Assembly (NCBI GenBank): GCA_002353885.1
Contig: DEKO01000209.1
Location: forward strand, 18,700 to 28,311
Length of the DNA: 9,612 nucleotides
Origin: Porphyromonadaceae bacterium UBA2720
Lineage (GTDB): Bacteria > Bacteroidota > Bacteroidia > Bacteroidales > Muribaculaceae
Direction of reading: 5' to 3'
The notes under the pieces are model-generated. The model worked only from the letters and a program-made list of their open reading frames with translations, did no database searches and had not been told where the DNA came from. This document shows, one piece after another, positions 6,683 to 9,612 of the stretch. How positions within the stretch are numbered: the first letter of the stretch is position 1; every line of letters starts with the position of its first letter. A program made the position numbers and the translations under genes.

Positions 6683-7408
6683 ATGACTACCGCAAAGAAA
6701 ATAGAGCAGATAGTTAGCGAAATCCCGGTGGACTTCGTCTTTACCTATCGTGACCTGGGACTAACTGCCGAGGATAGTGCCAATGTCATCAAAAAATTGA
6801 ATCGGCTGGCTGAAAGCGGTGCCATCTCCAAGCTCTCAAAAGGGAGATTTTTCAAGCCCAAGAAAAGTATGTTTGGCGCCCTTAATCCGCCAGTTGAAGA
6901 GGTCGTGAAGGACCTTTTGGAGAGAAATGGAATCATCATCGGCTATCTCACAAACTATAGCGTGTACAACCAACTTGGGCTGACTTCGCAGATTCCAAAC
7001 ATCATAGTTGTCGGTTCTAACACAAAGCGAAGCAAGACACGAAGGGGAAATATTGAGATTCGATTTGTTTTGCAGAGAAATGAGATAACAAAAGCGAGCA
7101 TTTACCTGCTCCAATTGCTTGATGTCATCAAGTCGATTAAATCAATTCCCGATACTGGCATTGATAAATCTTGTGCCCGAATGTTGGTTTTATTGTCGGA
7201 GTTGAACAAGCGGCAAACGACCACATTAATTCGTCTTGCCTTGCTTTATCCTCCAAGAGTAATCGCCCTGCTAGGGGCAATGCTGCGACAAATTGGTTGC
7301 AAATCTGACTTAAATGTTTTGCGAAACAGGCTGAATCCAATCAGTTCCTATAACTACGGCATTTCACAAACTGTTTTATCGTTCTCCCAACAATGGAAAA
7401 TCAAATGA
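6683..7408 (+). CDS. AbiEi-type (DUF6088) antitoxin and transcriptional repressor
   Basis: A 241-residue protein of the DUF6088/AbiEi antitoxin type, the regulatory half of a type IV toxin-antitoxin pair. Residues about 5-60 form a winged-helix DNA-binding domain: FTYRDLGLTAEDSANVIKKL, then LAESGAISKLSKGRFFKP with the wing. Residues about 65-145 are the effector part (ERNGIIIGYLTNYSVYNQLG, then IIVVGSNTKR), typical of the family. In AbiE systems the antitoxin represses the operon and counters the toxin without direct binding; that is family knowledge, not visible here. Its stop codon overlaps the ATG of the toxin gene as ATGA (7405-7408), the mark of translational coupling. The frame is intact, unlike its partner's. 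Confidence 0.85.
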   Translation: MTTAKKIEQIVSEIPVDFVFTYRDLGLTAEDSANVIKKLNRLAESGAISKLSKGRFFKPKKSMFGALNPPVEEVVKDLLERNGIIIGYLTNYSVYNQLGLTSQIPNIIVVGSNTKRSKTRRGNIEIRFVLQRNEITKASIYLLQLLDVIKSIKSIPDTGIDKSCARMLVLLSELNKRQTTTLIRLALLYPPRVIALLGAMLRQIGCKSDLNVLRNRLNPISSYNYGISQTVLSFSQQWKIK

Positions 7409-8360
7409 TTCTTGACCAGCATAAAGAACAATTCGCCGTGCCATCCGCCTCGCATCGGAAACTCTTGGCATCTCGCCAATTTACGTCGAAAAAGACTATT
7501 GGATTACGAAGATGCTGCGCCGTTTATCCGAATCAAACCTTGCTACCCATATAGTGTGGAAGGGCGGCACATCCTTGTCAAAAGGATATGGCGTCATCGA
7601 CCGGTTTTCTAGTGATATTGATGTTGCCGTGATAGCCGGCGACATGAGCGGCAACAAAATCAAAAACTTACTCTCTACTGCGACAAAACTAATGACTAAG
7701 GATATGAATGAGGTAGATATGCCCGGCGAAACAAGCAAAGGGTCGAGATACCGCAAAATATACCATCGCTACAAAAGCGTGATTGCCATGAGCAACGAGA
7801 AGTCATTGGTTGGCGACCATGTCATTGTGGAAATCAACTCTTTCGCCAACCCCTACCCCTACGAGCAGCGACCAGTGTCAAGCTTTATCGCCCAAGCACT
7901 ACAGATAAAAGGCCATGGCCGGTTAATTGATAGTTTTGGACTTCAACCATTTGAAATCAATATCCTTGACCTTCGCCGCACCTTGTGCGAGAAAGTGGCT
8001 TCGCTACTGCGGTTTTCGTTTGGTGACAACCCCACAATGGAACTGGGCAAGAAGATTCGCCATTTCTACGACCTGCATTTTCTTTAGCAGGACAACGCCT
8101 GCCAAGAATATCTTGCCAAAGACTTCCTGACAGAGTTGAAAGAACTCATCCAACATGACAAAGCCACCTTCAGCACTCCGCCCAAATGGCCAAGTGCCGA
8201 CATCTCCACTTCCCCCTTATTGACCTCATTCGACTCATTATGGGTGCCATTAAGCAAGCGTTACGAGGAAGAACTGGGAATGCTCGCCTTCCGCCCCATC
8301 CCACCAAGCGATCATGTCAGGCAATCCGTCAAACAAATCATGAGGCTGATCATTGCCTAA
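7405..8360 (+). pseudogene. AbiEii/AbiGii-type nucleotidyltransferase toxin, broken by a frameshift and a stop
   Basis: The ATG at 7405 overlaps the antitoxin stop. Translation reads MILDQHKEQFA, then the frame is lost at about 7437. One base later the expected family sequence resumes as AIRLASETLGISPIYVEKDY and continues with IVWKGGTSLSKGYG (the GS motif, from 7563) and FSSDID (aspartates at 7614-7622), the nucleotidyltransferase signature. One missing C in GCC(C)GT would restore the frame as EQFARAIRLA. The frame then meets TAG at 8085-8087, after HFYDLHFL, and continues openly with QDNACQEYLAKDFL to TAA at 8358. Repaired, the protein would be about 318 residues, normal for the family. An internal ATG at 7512 gives 191 residues including the catalytic motifs, but it lacks the conserved YVEKDYW start region and the C-terminus. 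Toxin function is probably lost. Confidence 0.85.
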
Positions 8361-8391
8361 TCAAATCCATGTTTTTCAGTTGATTGTCACC

Positions 8392-8428
8392 ACTCGTGCA
8401 AATATTCTTGCGCGAGTTTACATTTTTT
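8392..8428 (+). terminator. Intrinsic terminator after the AbiE operon
   Basis: ACTCGTGCAA (8392-8401) pairs with TTGCGCGAGT (8408-8417), 10 bp with one G-U pair and a 6-base loop, followed by a T-rich tract TTTACATTTTTT ending at 8428. It lies about 30 bases after the toxin frame ends and would close the two-gene transcript. Confidence 0.72.
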
Positions 8429-8542
8429 GCTCAAAAAGAACTCATCAAAAGGCTCAACAATATTGAATGGGAGGACTTTGAATGCAAAGAAACCCTCGAT
8501 AAGTTGCCCGACAATGTTAGAGAAACCGTTTTGGAGTTTTAA
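8429..8542 (+). pseudogene. N-terminal scrap of an AlbA_2/Schlafen-type ATP-binding protein
   Basis: About 37 codons ending in TAA at 8540-8542. KELIKRLNNIEWEDFECKE followed by LDKLPDNVRETV matches the conserved opening of Bacteroidales AlbA_2 (Schlafen-like, RecG-like) ATP-binding proteins, whose first helix and strand read NIEWDDFECKEA...LPxNxWETVSAFxN. No ATG precedes it in frame: where the start methionine is expected the sequence reads AQKEL. The frame ends where the family would continue into the AlbA_2 core. The preceding terminator leaves it without an evident promoter. It is a remnant, probably the front of the same broken gene as the next feature. Confidence 0.6.
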
Positions 8543-8547
8543 AACGC

Positions 8548-8955
8548 ATGAGTGACCAGGTTAGTGGCCAAGTTAGAGAACAAATTGGTGACCAAGTTAA
8601 TGGCACAGATATTCAGCGGAATGATAGGACAATCAAAGCTATGGAACAGGTTAGTGAACAGGCTGGTGAACAGGTTAACCAAACTGATAGTCAAGAAAAT
8701 AGCGAAGTAAGGGGCGCAGATAGAGGTATAGCTGGTGAACAGGTTCAAATGTTAGTTAATGCTATTAGAGAAGACACTGTAACAATGTTCATGATACAAA
8801 AACGATTGAACAATGCTAGTCGTAGCTTCAGCCAGATGAAAATGCTAAAGCAGGCCATCGCACAAGACTATGTCCTGCGAGCATTCCCCGACAAGCCGAA
8901 CCACCCCAAACAGCGTTATTATCTTTCAGAGAAAGGTTTGAAACTCGTAAAATGA
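8548..8955 (+). pseudogene. C-terminal remnant of an AlbA_2/Schlafen-type protein: QV repeats plus winged helix
   Basis: An open frame of 135 residues. Residues 1-65 are an imperfect repeat of xQVxxQV units (DQVSGQVREQIGDQVNG, EQVSEQAGEQV, GEQVQ), polar and likely extended or coiled-coil. Residues 66-135 look like a winged helix ending in DKPNHPKQRYYLSEKGLKLV, typical of the extreme C-terminus of Bacteroidales AlbA_2 ATP-binding proteins. Just upstream in the same frame, VLKRM also fits the family. The N-terminal piece at 8429-8542 is in another frame, so most of the gene (AlbA_2 domain and ATPase-like middle, several hundred residues) appears deleted between them, with the junction near 8525-8545. 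It might still be expressed as a small DNA-binding protein, but I see no promoter. Confidence 0.6.
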
Positions 8956-8986
8956 TGCTCTCTTTAATTGTCCCTGTTCTAAAAGA

Positions 8987-9382
8987 GACCCAAAGAATGA
9001 CCCAAAGAAATCTGTTGAAAATCAAGTGTATGGGTTGACATAAGCATACATTGATTATTTGGAGTCAGAATATGTGACCCAAAGAAATGTCCTAAAGAAA
9101 GTCCAAAAGGAACTAACTGAAAGACAATGAATAATCCTCATTTTATTGTTAAGTGAGAATAGTATTACACTAGACCAAATGTCCAAAAGGATTTATTGTA
9201 GCACTCAAGATGATGCGCAAGATGAAGTCCTTGCCATAGCAATGAGCCTAAGGAACACTTTGGCTGTAACGAATTGGACAAGGATTCAGTTATTTCCAAA
9301 ATGGAAACTACTGCTAACAATAGCAAAGATTACAACACTCTATTCAAAACAAACAACAACCTCGTTAAGTTTTTTCTTCTAA
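8987..9382 (+). pseudogene. Second AlbA_2-type C-terminus, DPK-repeat and helix-turn-helix, riddled with stops
   Basis: One reading frame, broken by stops at 9041 and 9128, keeps recognisable protein. It opens with DPKNDPKKSVENQ, continues VTQRNVLKKVQKELTERQ, then after the stop IILILLLSENSITLDQMSKR. Many Bacteroidales AlbA_2 ATP-binding proteins end in DPKNDPK-type repeats and a helix-turn-helix of the form ELTERQxxILxLI...ITIxELSxxxxxSxxTIxRD. Here the recognition-helix part has lost the family pattern (YCSTQDDAQDEV). I infer an old remnant of a second gene of the same family, distinct in tail type from the QV-repeat piece just upstream. The rest, to 9382, is AT-rich and shows nothing recognisable. 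The open frame from 9146 (78 codons) is not a credible independent gene. Confidence 0.5.
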
Positions 9383-9439
9383 CTTGTACCGAGTTATAAC
9401 ACAACTTGGATCTTTCTTTGTGCCTCAACATTTTTCGAT

Positions 9440-9459
9440 TTTTATATCTTGATATAAAA
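9440..9459. promoter_or_regulatory. Perfect AT-rich inverted repeat upstream of hsdR
   Basis: TTTTATATC (9440-9448) and GATATAAAA (9451-9459) are exact reverse complements separated by TT. It lies about 50 bases upstream of the hsdR -7 box, in otherwise gene-free AT-rich DNA. It could be an operator or an AT-rich terminator for leftward or rightward transcripts; the choice is open. Confidence 0.4.
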
Positions 9460-9485
9460 TTTTCGCTTTTTCGGCTCAAATCGGG

Positions 9486-9514
9486 CTTGGTTACGGCAAA
9501 AAACTGTACCTTTG
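9486..9514 (+). promoter_or_regulatory. Promoter of hsdR
   Basis: TACCTTTG at 9507-9514 is a perfect -7 box. CTTG at 9486-9489, 17 bases upstream, is a weak -33 element with one mismatch and short spacing. The expected start is near 9521, giving a leader of about 27 bases before the ATG at 9548. Confidence 0.6.
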
Positions 9515-9547
9515 TATTCCATTAAGGATTATAATTCCCTAAATTTT

Positions 9548-9612
9548 ATGGCGACACAGAGCGAAGCGGCGTTGGAACAAGGGCTTATAAAAGCCCTTCA
9601 AGATATGAGTTA
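9548..9612 (+). CDS. hsdR: Type I restriction endonuclease R subunit, 5' end only
   Basis: The first 21 codons (MATQSEAALEQGLIKALQDM, then Ser), cut by the window edge. The Q-S-E-x-A-L-E-x-x-L-I opening, followed by a hydrophobic helix and a Gly/Ser-Tyr position, is the standard start of HsdR, the DNA-translocating and cleaving subunit of type I restriction-modification complexes. The nuclease and helicase motifs lie beyond the window, so the call rests on this N-terminal signature, a well-placed ATG and an upstream Bacteroidetes promoter. hsdM and hsdS would be expected nearby to the right. It fits the defence-gene setting of the AbiE and AlbA_2 genes. Confidence 0.7.
   Translation, partial: MATQSEAALEQGLIKALQDMS

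Noticed and set aside
7429..7445. Programmed -1 frameshift in the AbiEii gene
   Set aside because: Re-reading one base would restore the protein, but there is no slippery heptamer at the site and no obvious downstream stem. A second lesion (TAG at 8085) favours simple decay or sequence error.
7412..7612. Plus-strand open frame overlapping the AbiEii start
   Set aside because: Its sequence has no family features, while the overlapping frame gives the expected AbiEii residues.
8085..8087. Recoded amber codon in the AbiEii gene
   Set aside because: No sign of stop recoding in the other genes (TGA and TAA ends are used normally), and the gene is already frameshifted upstream.
9146..9382. Independent small gene of 78 codons
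   Set aside because: Its opening residues are the middle of a degraded helix-turn-helix that continues upstream of a stop in the same frame. The rest is AT-rich and featureless.

Overview
The window looks like a Bacteroidales chromosome, most likely Muribaculaceae or Prevotellaceae. The evidence is several promoters of the Bacteroidetes type (TTTG at -33, TAnnTTTG at -7), few Shine-Dalgarno sites, a DcuB-type C4-dicarboxylate carrier, and a secreted protein with a Bacteroidales 'YDLxGRRV...GIYI..GKK' C-terminal tail. The exact genus cannot be fixed from this sequence.

The left part (1-5451) reads as ordinary, fairly GC-rich host chromosome. From left: a 61-base direct repeat that duplicates the 3' end of a gene; a secreted fibronectin-III-like protein (minus); dcuB (minus); a glycine-zipper lipoprotein with an EF-hand-like loop (minus), ending in a textbook terminator; and, divergently, preA (plus), whose N-terminus carries an extra cysteine-rich segment resembling part of the PreT subunit. 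DcuB fits fumarate respiration and succinate export; PreA fits reductive pyrimidine breakdown. Each gene appears to have its own promoter.

The stretch 5452-5825 has no convincing protein gene. On the minus strand it holds what looks like a structured non-coding RNA of about 225 nt. It has a -7 box, complementary 5' and 3' ends, a 13-bp internal stem and a U-tract. I could not assign a family with confidence; 6S RNA is one option.

The right part (5826-9612) is an accessory, defence-type region, more AT-rich towards its right end. It begins with a tyrosine recombinase lacking its N-terminus. Next comes an AbiE-type toxin-antitoxin pair in which the antitoxin-like gene is intact but the nucleotidyltransferase toxin gene has both a frameshift and an in-frame amber stop. 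It continues with decayed pieces of AlbA_2/Schlafen-type ATP-binding proteins (an N-terminal scrap, a QV-repeat C-terminus and a second DPK-type C-terminus). It closes with the promoter and first 21 codons of a type I restriction subunit, hsdR, running off the right edge. The picture is a defence island, or the remains of one, inserted beside preA and the RNA gene, with older modules eroding and a type I restriction-modification system at the far end.
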